Below are positions 33,801 to 41,906 of a stretch of 64,000 bases of DNA, one piece after another. A program made the position numbers and the translations under genes. Origin of the DNA: Aquimarina latercula DSM 2041 (GTDB lineage: Bacteria > Bacteroidota > Bacteroidia > Flavobacteriales > Flavobacteriaceae); NCBI RefSeq assembly GCF_000430645.1, contig NZ_AUMK01000010.1, positions 124,001 through 188,000 of the forward strand, in the 5' to 3' direction. Below the pieces are notes generated by a model. The model did no database searches. It saw nothing but the letters and a program-made list of their open reading frames with translations, and was not told where the DNA came from. Numbering within the stretch: the first letter of the stretch is position 1; each line of letters opens with the position of its first letter.

Positions 33801-34144
33801 AAATTAATCAATCTGGATGGATCCACGGAAGTAACAACTTAAATGCTATCCTAGGTTTGAACACATCCAGAAGCTCTGATATTGATCAAAATAATCCAGA
33901 TATTAATAGTATCAAAATATACCCTAACCCGAGTAACGGAATTATTCAAATACAAAACAAGGGTTTAGTAAAAATTAAAGTGACCGATCTTAATGGAAGA
34001 CTTATTAAACTAATTAATGTAGATACAAAAACAAATAATTCACAAATTACAATGGACCTTCGAGGATTTGAAAAAGGAATATATTTAATTACATTCTGGG
34101 ATAAGAACAAGTCTAAAAAACATAAAAAAATTATAATTAACTAA
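30887..34144 (+). CDS. Secreted enzyme with two GH26 domains, CBM and T9SS tail
   Basis: This 1085-residue secreted protein has a signal peptide (1-25), GH26 domain 1 (about 30-355), a Cys-rich linker (CNDGMQNGDETGVDCGGTC), a CBM35/6-like domain (about 396-518), a spacer domain (about 528-620), GH26 domain 2 (about 630-1005) and a T9SS tail (KIYPNPSNG onward). Both catalytic pairs are present: domain 1 Glu157 (RIGYEFDG) and Glu253 (VAEAS), domain 2 Glu763 (RIGYEFDG) and Glu874 (IAESA). Mannanases of GH26 have His before the acid/base Glu (HE); here it is Tyr, as I recall for the beta-1,3-xylanases of this family. The substrate call, endo-beta-1,3-xylanase, is therefore plausible but not certain. 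Confidence 0.85.
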   Translation: MLTFNTNRILLLLLTCIGYLSMFSQNTIPGKFAPVDDKTMLIIGQDLTSVEGYVNSGNFPTPAGVTMYTDLYTMAGLNDITNYGAGDIGLQEAMNRYPNSALSIGFWMREEADGQGEDHPNGLTELVNGLHNDELDKFADFAIRNSPRPIYFRIGYEFDGPWNNYDPNRYKAGYRYIVDYLNEKGVTNIAYVWQSATWGENTPNIIDSYYPGDTYVDYVGLSFFFYSQDFNAANLDYILQYSRDKNKPIMVAEASAQYYEFDQGTYHFNGITQMGSQQIWDQFFRDQLIPFIDNNNDVIRALAWINSDWQSQPLWRNSGVHWGDTRIETDALITSNWNNYINNGNFLHGGTNLLNDLGVTNTPPNPNCNDGMQNGDETGVDCGGTCTPCDTGDGETNTKIEAETASLSGQAQYYNDTSASGGQGVAFLDQNGNGFTINNAPQAQKVEVIYASQNTGGISVLINGENTETLNFNSNGTWVGLYTTSSIDIEVPAGASFQIVNQGGEDQALNIDYLNFINNDSGTGNEPCTGNDIPNATTSFSNETAQGANDGSITFNFNDTNGRTNIEFSIDGGATYPYNVRDNTGSTTISNLSPGNYNTFVRWGNNECARSLNTVVINEGEPDNPGNTTGSYLEPSTGEKMIFIGQDLLSTSDYITDCESCPTPTGVATYVNLANVLLPGDNGALGWAQNDQPLGIDIDWGGGPLNAHSAAVGFPNSAVQIGLYLVGETGNISSGGRDAEIRQMADFFKSLSNTAFYLRIGYEFDGQWNGYSGQSYINAYRRIVDLLKQEGVINVAYVWQSSTSPIDDILDGGREDLLNFYPGDDYVDWFGMSWFLNPNENATVNNNTPSTQLFLANELVSLARQRGKAVMIAESANQGYDNQQLTNSNISSVWDGTEAQGTLNKSGNQIWNEWFVPYFNFINNNDDIIKAITYINADWDSQGLWDAPYEQGYWGDTRIQVNNIIENNWANQINQSGWIHGSNNLNAILGLNTSRSSDIDQNNPDINSIKIYPNPSNGIIQIQNKGLVKIKVTDLNGRLIKLINVDTKTNNSQITMDLRGFEKGIYLITFWDKNKSKKHKKIIIN

Positions 34145-34155
34145 TTTTATATATA

Positions 34156-34190
34156 ATTTAGAGCCTAGGTTTTCAACCTAGGCTCTAAAT
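34156..34190. terminator. Bidirectional terminator overlapping a stop codon
   Basis: ATTTAGAGCCTAGGTT (34156-34171) and AACCTAGGCTCTAAAT (34175-34190) form a perfect 16-bp stem with a three-base loop. It lies between the convergent GH26 and haem-lipoprotein genes; the stop codon and last residues of the latter (NLEPRLKT) are encoded inside the stem. Confidence 0.9.
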
Positions 34191-35619
34191 TATTATCTTT
34201 TTTAAACGCTTTATTTTTAAGGTAAGGCACTAACTTTTCATATAACGGAATAAAAACTTTCTCCTTTATATTTTCTACATCCTGGGGATAGTAAACTTCA
34301 TTAACCTTATATCTCGCATTCCCAGAGAGATAGAACATATGCAACATTTTAAAATCAATAACATCTTTAATGGTTTCTCCTAAATTATCACAACCAAAAA
34401 TACCCGATTCATTAGATACAGAACTAACAATATCCATAACCTCCTTATCATCATTTATTAAATCATTTAATATCTGAAGTAGTACCAATTCATATAGATC
34501 TCCTGCTCCAAGACTCCAATCCGTTTTCGGTTTTTCTTCTTCGGCTAAGGTTCCCAAAGAAAAAGCTTCCTTAGTATCTATTCCTAACATCATAAAAAAT
34601 GCATCAATCTGATTTCTATATTTATTTTGTTTTTTATGGATAGATCTTAATAGATTTTTATCAATATCACTTAAAATTCCAGAAACCATATGTTCATATC
34701 CAGCAATCAAAAATACTTCTCTTAATCGATCATATTTCTCTGAGTTTTGATCTTTCATTCTCAAAAAAACACCTCTTGCTGTTGCCGTTCCCATTGCCAT
34801 ATTGGAAATTAACAGTTCTGCTCCAAAGGCATTATTAGCTATTAAACGAACTCCTCCTGAAGTTAGTTCTTGATCAGACCACGAAAGAAAGTCAAACCGA
34901 TCAGAATATGTTTTACCCAATCTAATCTCATTCATTCTTCTAGCATGTCTTAGAGATAAGGCTTCTCCATTAGGACCAGCTGCTTCATTATCCCCAAAAA
35001 CTCCGGGCCAGTCCATATTAGATCCCCAAACTGGTCTAGGGTTTTTACCATGACATCGGACACAAGAGATAGGATTAGAATGTAATCTTGGTTTATTTTT
35101 AGTAAAATCAAATTGAGAGAATTCCCAAATACCTGTTTTTCTATTTAATTCTGCTACATCCAACAAATCATATTTTGGATCATCTGCCATCGTGCTAATA
35201 TTGGCTAAAAAACTACCATCTGATCCAAATAAAACGATTCTAGGATATTTTAAATTTGATTGCCCTTCTCCTTTGGTTTTTTCAACTAAAGAGAAGTTAT
35301 TCTTATAGTGATCTGGTAATCTATTTAATAATTCAGTAATAGTAACGATCTTATTTTTATTAATAAAATCAAGTACTCCTTGAACAGTCATTTTAGGTTC
35401 TCCTGCTTTTGGAAGAGGGTCTAACGAATCTAAATTTACTATAACATCATTTACAACATTGGGACAAATCAATCCCCCTTTAATTACACCTCCTGTACTA
35501 ACATATTCTTTATTCGACACTACAATATCTTGGTACTTATTACTGCTATTTTTTGAACTGCATCCTACTACAAAAACAGACAGTAATGATCCAAAAAGAA
35601 GATTACGCAAATACTTCAT
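34165..35619 (-). CDS. Lipoprotein with a CxxCH haem-binding site
   Basis: This 484-residue lipoprotein has a signal (LLFGSLLSVFVVGC, Cys20). A single CVRCH motif (about residue 186) followed by GKNPRPVWG marks a c-type haem site, so it may be an electron carrier or haem-dependent oxidase anchored in the envelope. The rest does not match a family I know. Its C-terminal residues and stop are embedded in the terminator stem. It sits between the GH26 gene and a Cys-rich lipoprotein gene, on the opposite strand to both, so a link to polysaccharide breakdown is not shown. Confidence 0.75.
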   Translation of the reverse strand: MKYLRNLLFGSLLSVFVVGCSSKNSSNKYQDIVVSNKEYVSTGGVIKGGLICPNVVNDVIVNLDSLDPLPKAGEPKMTVQGVLDFINKNKIVTITELLNRLPDHYKNNFSLVEKTKGEGQSNLKYPRIVLFGSDGSFLANISTMADDPKYDLLDVAELNRKTGIWEFSQFDFTKNKPRLHSNPISCVRCHGKNPRPVWGSNMDWPGVFGDNEAAGPNGEALSLRHARRMNEIRLGKTYSDRFDFLSWSDQELTSGGVRLIANNAFGAELLISNMAMGTATARGVFLRMKDQNSEKYDRLREVFLIAGYEHMVSGILSDIDKNLLRSIHKKQNKYRNQIDAFFMMLGIDTKEAFSLGTLAEEEKPKTDWSLGAGDLYELVLLQILNDLINDDKEVMDIVSSVSNESGIFGCDNLGETIKDVIDFKMLHMFYLSGNARYKVNEVYYPQDVENIKEKVFIPLYEKLVPYLKNKAFKKDNNLEPRLKT

Positions 35620-35843
35620 AAATTCTATTTTTTAACAAAAAAAGCAGTTTTTAATAAAAAAAAATAATCCAAAACCCATAATTAGTCAAAATGCGTGGTA
35701 AAAGTGTAGTCACGAAGCACTAATAAAGTAGATCTAAGAGGTTAGCTAAAATTAGTTTTACCGAAATTAGCTCAAACGTTTGAAATCAAGGTTTATCAAT
35801 ACAAACTCGACAAACCTTATTAACTTAATTAAAACCTAGAATA

Positions 35844-36881
35844 ATGAAAATCTTTTTAAAATTATTTACCCTTTTGACACTACTAATAGCTCTAAATGCT
35901 TCCTGTGAAAATGAAGCATTAGAAGTATCTAATTCAGTCTCAAAAATTATCAACCAAGAAGGGAAAGCGGTTTGTCCGCCTTCTCACTCTTATGAAGCTT
36001 GTGGACTTTGTTGGGTAGACGCAAATCAGGCACAATCGGGTGGTTGTAATGAAATAGGAGATGGCAATGGTAATAGTGATGACGATAGTAATAATAATCA
36101 AAATAGTAATTGTGAATCTGCTTCTCATCCATATTATGCTTGTGGACAATGTTGGGAAAATTCGGCTCAAGCACAATCCGCAGGCTGTAATGATAACGGA
36201 GACGGTAATAGTGGAGATGGAGATAATGGAGACGGCAATGATGGTGGAGGAACATCTTGCGGTAACTTTATCTACAACCCTAACAATACTAACTGTGTTA
36301 CAACAGTAGCTAATGGAAGCGGTTGTATGAACAGTGATGGTTTATTTGTTAGTGTTCGAGGAATTGTAAGTAATCCTTGTAATACAGTAGAAGCAGTATT
36401 AGATATCGAACGTAATTTAGGTATCAATATTGACAACCAATTTATAGCACAATGCGGATATCAAGGAAATGTACCATCCATTAACCCTACAATGACTAAA
36501 AGTGATTTTCTTATTTACATGAAAGAATTGTTAAAAGGAATCAATATTAATGGTACAACGGGTGATCAATTTGCTATAGAATTCACTAACTTATTAGACA
36601 CTAATAACGATGGTATTCTAACAAGGAATGAAGCAAGTCAGGCAAAAGGATCTGATCCTCGTCAAGTATTAAATTTGGAACCAATTTTTACAATAAATGG
36701 TGGGTTAGCTACGGATGATGTATTGGCTTATGTAGGGTTATATTTAGGTGACGGTGCTTTGGATAAATATGCTGGTGATTTACCTCAGTTAGTACAGGAT
36801 AATATGGCCAAATTTACTAGAACTTGGCAACCTGGTGTTAATGCTGCTTCTAGCAGATATAACGCTAGTCAAAGTAAATAA
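35844..36881 (+). CDS. Lipoprotein with Cys-rich repeats and acidic Gly/Asn/Asp linkers
   Basis: This 345-residue lipoprotein has a lipobox (LIALNASC, Cys21). Two related Cys-rich repeats follow, CPPSHSYEACGLCWVDANQAQSGGC and CESASHPYYACGQCWENSAQAQSAGC in outline, separated by acidic low-complexity linkers (GDGNGNSDDDSNNNQNSN and GDGNSGDGDNGDGNDG). The C-terminal half (about 150-345) has an EF-hand-like loop (DTNNDGILTRNE) and no catalytic motif I recognise. A surface-exposed binding or scaffolding lipoprotein is likely. It lies between the haem lipoprotein and the LacI regulator. Function unknown. Confidence 0.7.
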   Translation: MKIFLKLFTLLTLLIALNASCENEALEVSNSVSKIINQEGKAVCPPSHSYEACGLCWVDANQAQSGGCNEIGDGNGNSDDDSNNNQNSNCESASHPYYACGQCWENSAQAQSAGCNDNGDGNSGDGDNGDGNDGGGTSCGNFIYNPNNTNCVTTVANGSGCMNSDGLFVSVRGIVSNPCNTVEAVLDIERNLGINIDNQFIAQCGYQGNVPSINPTMTKSDFLIYMKELLKGININGTTGDQFAIEFTNLLDTNNDGILTRNEASQAKGSDPRQVLNLEPIFTINGGLATDDVLAYVGLYLGDGALDKYAGDLPQLVQDNMAKFTRTWQPGVNAASSRYNASQSK

Positions 36882-36911
36882 AATAGGTTAATAATAAACT
36901 TATTTCATAAA

Positions 36912-36954
36912 CTAAAAAAGGATTGATGACTCAAAACCATCAAGCCTTTTTTAG
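36912..36954 (+). terminator. Rho-independent terminator after the Cys-rich lipoprotein gene
   Basis: CTAAAAAAGG-A-TTGATG (36912-36928) pairs with CATCAA-G-CCTTTTTTAG (36938-36954) with one mismatch; a T-rich tract follows. It separates the lipoprotein gene from the LacI regulator gene. Confidence 0.8.
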
Positions 36955-37016
36955 TTATTTTGTTTTTAACAGTTTCATGATTTTGTAATAAAATCATGTT
37001 TTAATAATTTCTTATA

Positions 37017-38051
37017 ATGGGGAAAAAGAAAAGAATAACTCTTAAGGATATTGCTAAAGAATTTAATGTATCAATTGCCACCGTTTCTAAGGCATTAAGC
37101 GATAGCTATGAAATTAGTTCCAAAACTAAAACTAAGATCCAGGAATATGCAAGAGAACATCATTATAAACCTAATAGTATTGCACTAAATTTACAGAATA
37201 GAAAAACTAAAACTATTGGAGTAATTATTCCCAATATGTTGAATCACTTTTTTACTAAAGTATTTGTTGGTATCGAAAAAGTAGCAACAGAAAAAGGATA
37301 TAACCTAATCACTTGTATTTCTAATGAATCTTTTGATAAAGAAGTAAGTGCCATGGAATTACTTAAAAATTCTGTTCTAGATGGCTTCATACTTTCAATT
37401 GCAGAAGAAACACAAATAAAAAAGAATTTCGATCATTTTCAAAATACTATAAATCAAGGCATACCAATTGTAATGTTTGATAGAGTAACTAACGAAATAG
37501 AATGTGATAAAGTAATTGTTAATGATAAAGAAGGAGCCTACAGTGCAACTAAATATTTTATTGAAACTGGTTGTAAGAATATTGCAGTAGTTTCTACCAT
37601 ACATCACACTAGTGTCGGTGAATTGCGATTAGAAGGCTACAAAAAAGCACTTGAAAAGGCTGGGATTCCAGTAGAAGAATCATTAATCCTCAAAGTTGAC
37701 GAGTTTAATGATATAGATACATTGTTAAAAACTTCATTAGGATCCAGAAAAATTGATGCTGTGCTTTGTCTAGAAGAAGATTCTGCGGTAAGTACCTTAA
37801 GAATTGTTCAATCAAAAGGATATAAGATTCCCGATGATATCTCAATTATAGGTTTCACAAATGGTGTATTACCCAGGCATGTTACCCCTGCAATTACAAC
37901 TATTAGTCAACACGGAATATACCTAGGAGAAACTGCTACCAGAATGTTAATTGATAAATTAGAAAATGAAAATTCTGAAACGTCACACATTACAAAAGTG
38001 ATCAAAACTAATTTAATAGAACGAGATAGCACCAGAAATATTCAATATTAA
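37017..38051 (+). CDS. LacI-family transcription regulator
   Basis: This 344-residue protein has the LacI layout: an N-terminal HTH (ITLKDIAKEFNVSIATVSKALSDSYEISSKTK), a hinge helix (NSIALNLQNRKTKTIGVIIPN) and a periplasmic-binding-protein-like ligand domain (about 60-340). It would bind an operator and respond to a sugar or sugar phosphate. It converges on the aldose epimerase gene with a 29-bp gap. The adjacent xylosidase/porter/epimerase genes suggest it senses a pentose or hexose from the same locus. I did not pin down an operator with confidence. Confidence 0.9.
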   Translation: MGKKKRITLKDIAKEFNVSIATVSKALSDSYEISSKTKTKIQEYAREHHYKPNSIALNLQNRKTKTIGVIIPNMLNHFFTKVFVGIEKVATEKGYNLITCISNESFDKEVSAMELLKNSVLDGFILSIAEETQIKKNFDHFQNTINQGIPIVMFDRVTNEIECDKVIVNDKEGAYSATKYFIETGCKNIAVVSTIHHTSVGELRLEGYKKALEKAGIPVEESLILKVDEFNDIDTLLKTSLGSRKIDAVLCLEEDSAVSTLRIVQSKGYKIPDDISIIGFTNGVLPRHVTPAITTISQHGIYLGETATRMLIDKLENENSETSHITKVIKTNLIERDSTRNIQY

Positions 38052-38080
38052 TTAACACTAACATATCATCAAAAGAATAA

Positions 38081-39118
38081 TTAATCGAAACTATCAAATT
38101 TAAAACACATATTATTCTCATATAATTCCCCCTCTTTTAAATAGGCTGATGGGAAATTCCAATTATTCGGAGCATCCGGATAATTTTGCATTTCAAAACA
38201 TATGGCAGCAAATTGTTCATATACTCCTCCTCTATAAGTTCCTTCTGGCATTTTTTTTGGAGTAAATACTACCATCCCAGGTTGATCACTAAATAGTTCC
38301 ATTTTGATTTTAGTTTGTGGAGATTTCAGAATTCCCTTTGAACCTGAATTCTTATTAAAAATAAGAGTATCATCGATACCTCCTTTAAATTCTAAAACTT
38401 CTAAACATTTTGAATTCGTAAAATCAAATTTGGTATTGTCAACTGCTTTTAAAATACCAGTAGGAAACAGTTTATCATCAACTTCTAAATAATGACCGCA
38501 TTGTAATTGTAAATCATGATCCAAAATACTACCAGAACCATTTAAATTGTAATACGCATGATTTGTAAGATTTACAAAAGTATCTTGATCAGATATTGCT
38601 TCATATTTTATCTTCAATTCATTTGCATCGGTAAGTTGATATTTAACTTTAGCTCTTAAATCACCGGGATATCCTTCTTCAAGGTGTTCACTATCATATG
38701 ATAGTGAAATAGATAACGCATCTTCATCTATATAATCAATATCCCAAACTTTTTCATCAAAACCCTGTTTTCCTCCGTGTAAATGCACTCCATCTTCTTG
38801 ATATAATGGATAATTTAAATAATTTAATGTAACCTTCCCTCCTGAGATTCTACCGGCACACCTTCCTATAGAGGCTCCCAAAAACCTAGATTCTTTATTT
38901 TTTGATTTCTCTAGATATTGTTCTATAGAATCAAAACCTACTACTACATTTACTAACTTACCAGTATTATCCGCCACCTCTAAACTCATAATAGTAGCAC
39001 CAAAATTGGTAATTCGTAACCGCATTCCATTACGGTTCTTAAGAGACAATATAAAAAGTTCTTTATTTGCCCGAAACCCTACGGATTTCTGTTTTATTTT
39101 TCTTTTATAAACTTCCAA
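38081..39118 (-). CDS. galM: Aldose 1-epimerase (galactose mutarotase)
   Basis: This 345-residue protein matches aldose 1-epimerase, which interconverts the alpha and beta anomers of free sugars such as galactose, glucose or xylose. The expected elements are NLTNHAYYNLNG (catalytic His), GRISGG near the N-terminus, and GVYEQFAAICFEMQNYPDAPN near the C-terminus with the catalytic Glu. No signal peptide is present, so it is cytoplasmic. It lies 9 bp downstream of the GH26 lipoprotein gene in the minus-strand run, where it would prepare sugars released by the glycosidases. Confidence 0.9.
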   Translation of the reverse strand: MEVYKRKIKQKSVGFRANKELFILSLKNRNGMRLRITNFGATIMSLEVADNTGKLVNVVVGFDSIEQYLEKSKNKESRFLGASIGRCAGRISGGKVTLNYLNYPLYQEDGVHLHGGKQGFDEKVWDIDYIDEDALSISLSYDSEHLEEGYPGDLRAKVKYQLTDANELKIKYEAISDQDTFVNLTNHAYYNLNGSGSILDHDLQLQCGHYLEVDDKLFPTGILKAVDNTKFDFTNSKCLEVLEFKGGIDDTLIFNKNSGSKGILKSPQTKIKMELFSDQPGMVVFTPKKMPEGTYRGGVYEQFAAICFEMQNYPDAPNNWNFPSAYLKEGELYENNMCFKFDSFD

Positions 39119-39127
39119 AAGCAGTTG

Positions 39128-40288
39128 TTATTTAGTATCCCTCCATAATTTATCATAAAGATTGGGAGATGATTTTATATACTTTGGATCCGAGGTGATC
39201 TCGACCCATCTTTTACTAATCGAATCACTTAATTGCAATCGAGCATCTACTCTTTTAAAAGTAGGATTATCTAACCACATAGGATGAGAATCCCAATGAC
39301 AGTTTATATAATGAACAGCTTTTACTATATCCGAATTTTCGTCAATTATTGAAAAGAATGGAACGAACCATTCTTTCCAAGCTTCTTCAGCTTGCTCTGG
39401 ATTACTAAGTTGAATTTCTTTAGTATTACCTGTGTTTTTATCAAAATTAGGATGCGTAATTGTCGGTGATGCCTCTGCTATAAAAACTGGCTTTCCTTTT
39501 TTCCTTGCAAAATCTATCATCTTTTGTTCTGCCCATCGATTAAAAAACGAAAAACCTAACCAATCTACATATTCATCTCCAGGATACCAAGATTCTAAAT
39601 CTCCTTCATTAGGAGACATAAAACCAGTTGATTGCCATACAAAAGCTGTATTTTTAACGCCTCTTTCTCTTAACACCCTTACGATCCTTACGTATGCCTT
39701 TTTTGTATTTTCTTTATCGTAATGATTCCAAGGTTCTCCATCAAACTCATAGGCTATTCGCAAAAAAACTGGTCTCCTATCAAGAGATAATAAAAAGTCA
39801 GCTAATTTATTAATGTATGCATCATGTGTTCCATCAGCTATTTTTTCCTCGTGATTTACAAATTGTAAACCAATAGCTAAAGCCATGTCTTTGTAATTAT
39901 TATCCTCGAGTTGTAGACTTACATTATAATCATTGTCTCCCCAGTCGTGAGTTTCCCATATTCCATCCAGTCCTTCTTGTATCCTCCCAAAAGAGTCTTC
40001 TCCAGGATTTATATTGGTATATGTAGTCCATCCAGCTGGTTTTTCGAAATGATCCAGATATCCATCATTATATTTTTCTAAACCACCAACAGCTTCCAGT
40101 TCTTGCCCTACAAATAATAATACCTCTCCATCTTGTGGTTCAAATTTAGCCAATGACCTTTTCTTTTCAACTTCTTTCTTATCAACTTTGCTTTCAATAA
40201 CTTCTTCTTTATTGGAAGTATTCCTATTTTCTTTACATCCCCATGTAAAAATTAGAATACATATTACAATTAGAATTTTTCTATACAT
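39128..40288 (-). CDS. Lipoprotein glycoside hydrolase family 26
   Basis: This 386-residue lipoprotein has a signal (LIVICILIFTWGC, Cys18), a charged linker rich in Lys and Glu, and one GH26 domain. Acid/base Glu181 lies in RIAYEFDG and nucleophile Glu272 in IAEAS, the same motifs as in both GH26 domains at 30887-34144. The residue before the acid/base Glu is Tyr, not the His of mannanases. The lipid anchor fits a cell-surface enzyme that shortens chains before import. It is 12 bp downstream of the GH43 gene. Beta-1,3-xylan is the likely substrate by motif and neighbourhood, not proven. Confidence 0.88.
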   Translation of the reverse strand: MYRKILIVICILIFTWGCKENRNTSNKEEVIESKVDKKEVEKKRSLAKFEPQDGEVLLFVGQELEAVGGLEKYNDGYLDHFEKPAGWTTYTNINPGEDSFGRIQEGLDGIWETHDWGDNDYNVSLQLEDNNYKDMALAIGLQFVNHEEKIADGTHDAYINKLADFLLSLDRRPVFLRIAYEFDGEPWNHYDKENTKKAYVRIVRVLRERGVKNTAFVWQSTGFMSPNEGDLESWYPGDEYVDWLGFSFFNRWAEQKMIDFARKKGKPVFIAEASPTITHPNFDKNTGNTKEIQLSNPEQAEEAWKEWFVPFFSIIDENSDIVKAVHYINCHWDSHPMWLDNPTFKRVDARLQLSDSISKRWVEITSDPKYIKSSPNLYDKLWRDTK

Positions 40289-40300
40289 CTTTTTATCTTT

Positions 40301-41896
40301 TTAATGAATTTCTTTATAATCAAACCAATCGAAATCGGCATGTTTCCTATTATATCCTAAATCCTGACAACACATACCTACAAACATACCTGTAAAGGCA
40401 GGTCTATAGCGTTCATCGCGATCTCTTATATAATCATCTGATAAAATACTTGCATCCAAAGCTTCTCCTATAGGTAAAAAAGTATTTTCCTGATCCAAAC
40501 TATAATAAAATTGAAGTACTTCGTGATTCAAAATTCCTTTTAAAACAATATTTGATTGATCAGTGATATCTATTTCTTGTTTTTGTTCTACCATTGAAAA
40601 ATGATCAGAAGAAATCACTCTTAGTATTTTTTTAGTCCCTCCGTAGTTTGAAGTTACGTGTAGATAGTGATAATGTCCTGTATTATAATAAAAAACCAAT
40701 CCTGCCATCTCATGAATACTACTCGGATCATATTCTAGCAATGTACTTGCTTCGATTATAAAATGCTGAACTCGCCTTGCAATCAATGCTTGAGTATGTG
40801 TAGATGAGAGACTTTCTTTTCCTTTCAACCTTAAGTACCCTTTTCTTTCGGTCAGTGAAAACCAATCTTTAGTTCTTGGAATTCGTAATGACTGAAAATC
40901 TAAACTTAAATCATCATATTCAAAATCATTTCTGGGATTACTTTTTTCTCTCTTGACCTCTTTAATATCTAATCCAGAAATTTCTAATCTGGGCAATCTA
41001 GAATTACTTCTTAAATAAGGCCAATCATTATCCCATAAAAGTTCTTCAATCGCAGTTTCTCTGCCCAGAATACATCTTCCCCTTTCTTTTAAAGGTCGAC
41101 CGACTAAAAATGTTACGAACCATCTTCCATCTTCTGTTTCTATAATATCGCCATGTCCAGCTTTTTGAAGCTTATAGGGTCTACAATGTGCAGAAGAAAT
41201 AATAGAAGTATTAGGATGATTTTGATAAGGACCAAAAACCGATTTAGAACGCGCTATAGATACTGCATGTCCATATTCTGTGCCTCCTTCTGCTAAAATT
41301 AAATAATAATAATCGTCTTTTTTAAAGATATGTGGCCCTTCCGTACACCCTAAATAAGATCCATCATGCAAGTATTGAACATCTCCTACCAATTGTTTTT
41401 GTAATGGATCATATTCCTGTAATTCTATTCCTCCAAACATTTTATTAGCTCTATGGTCTAACAGCATATTTAAAAAATACTTTTTCCCATCACTATCATG
41501 GAATAATGACCCATCAAACCCCCTAGAAGACAAATAAATAGGTTCTGACCATTCTCCACTTATATCTTCTGCGGTAATCAAATAATTTGGAGTATCTTTC
41601 CATATTCCATCAAAAGATTTCACATTAGAATATACCAAATAAAAAATCCCATTGTCATAAGACAAACACGGAGCCCATACACCACAAGAATCCGGAACAC
41701 CCTTCATATCTAATTGAGATATTCGATTAATGGGCTGTGCAATTACTTTCCAATTTTTAAGATCTTTGGAATGATGTATTTGTACTCCAGGAAACCATTC
41801 AAAAGTTGATGTTGCAATATAATAATCATCTCCTACCCTAATAATAGAGGGATCTGGATTAAAACCTTTTAATATTGGATTTTGAATTAAATTCAT
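40301..41896 (-). CDS. GH43-family beta-xylosidase
   Basis: This 531-residue protein is a GH43 enzyme of the XynB type. The five-bladed propeller residues are visible: general base Asp15 (NPDPS), pKa-modulating Asp128 (GFDGSLF) and general acid Glu186 (CTEGPH). A C-terminal beta-sandwich (about 330-531) follows, as in beta-xylosidases. No signal peptide is seen, so the enzyme is cytoplasmic and would split imported xylo-oligosaccharides to xylose. It lies 10 bp after the sugar-porter gene and 12 bp before the GH26 lipoprotein gene. Xylosidase or arabinofuranosidase activity cannot be separated from sequence alone. Confidence 0.9.
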   Translation of the reverse strand: MNLIQNPILKGFNPDPSIIRVGDDYYIATSTFEWFPGVQIHHSKDLKNWKVIAQPINRISQLDMKGVPDSCGVWAPCLSYDNGIFYLVYSNVKSFDGIWKDTPNYLITAEDISGEWSEPIYLSSRGFDGSLFHDSDGKKYFLNMLLDHRANKMFGGIELQEYDPLQKQLVGDVQYLHDGSYLGCTEGPHIFKKDDYYYLILAEGGTEYGHAVSIARSKSVFGPYQNHPNTSIISSAHCRPYKLQKAGHGDIIETEDGRWFVTFLVGRPLKERGRCILGRETAIEELLWDNDWPYLRSNSRLPRLEISGLDIKEVKREKSNPRNDFEYDDLSLDFQSLRIPRTKDWFSLTERKGYLRLKGKESLSSTHTQALIARRVQHFIIEASTLLEYDPSSIHEMAGLVFYYNTGHYHYLHVTSNYGGTKKILRVISSDHFSMVEQKQEIDITDQSNIVLKGILNHEVLQFYYSLDQENTFLPIGEALDASILSDDYIRDRDERYRPAFTGMFVGMCCQDLGYNRKHADFDWFDYKEIH

Positions 41897-41906
41897 ATAC
41901 TATTTC

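Noticed and set aside
30887..34144. GH26 as a mannanase
   Set aside because: The residue before the acid/base Glu is Tyr in all three domains and not His; neighbours are xylosidase and sugar-porter genes. Not excluded, but less likely.
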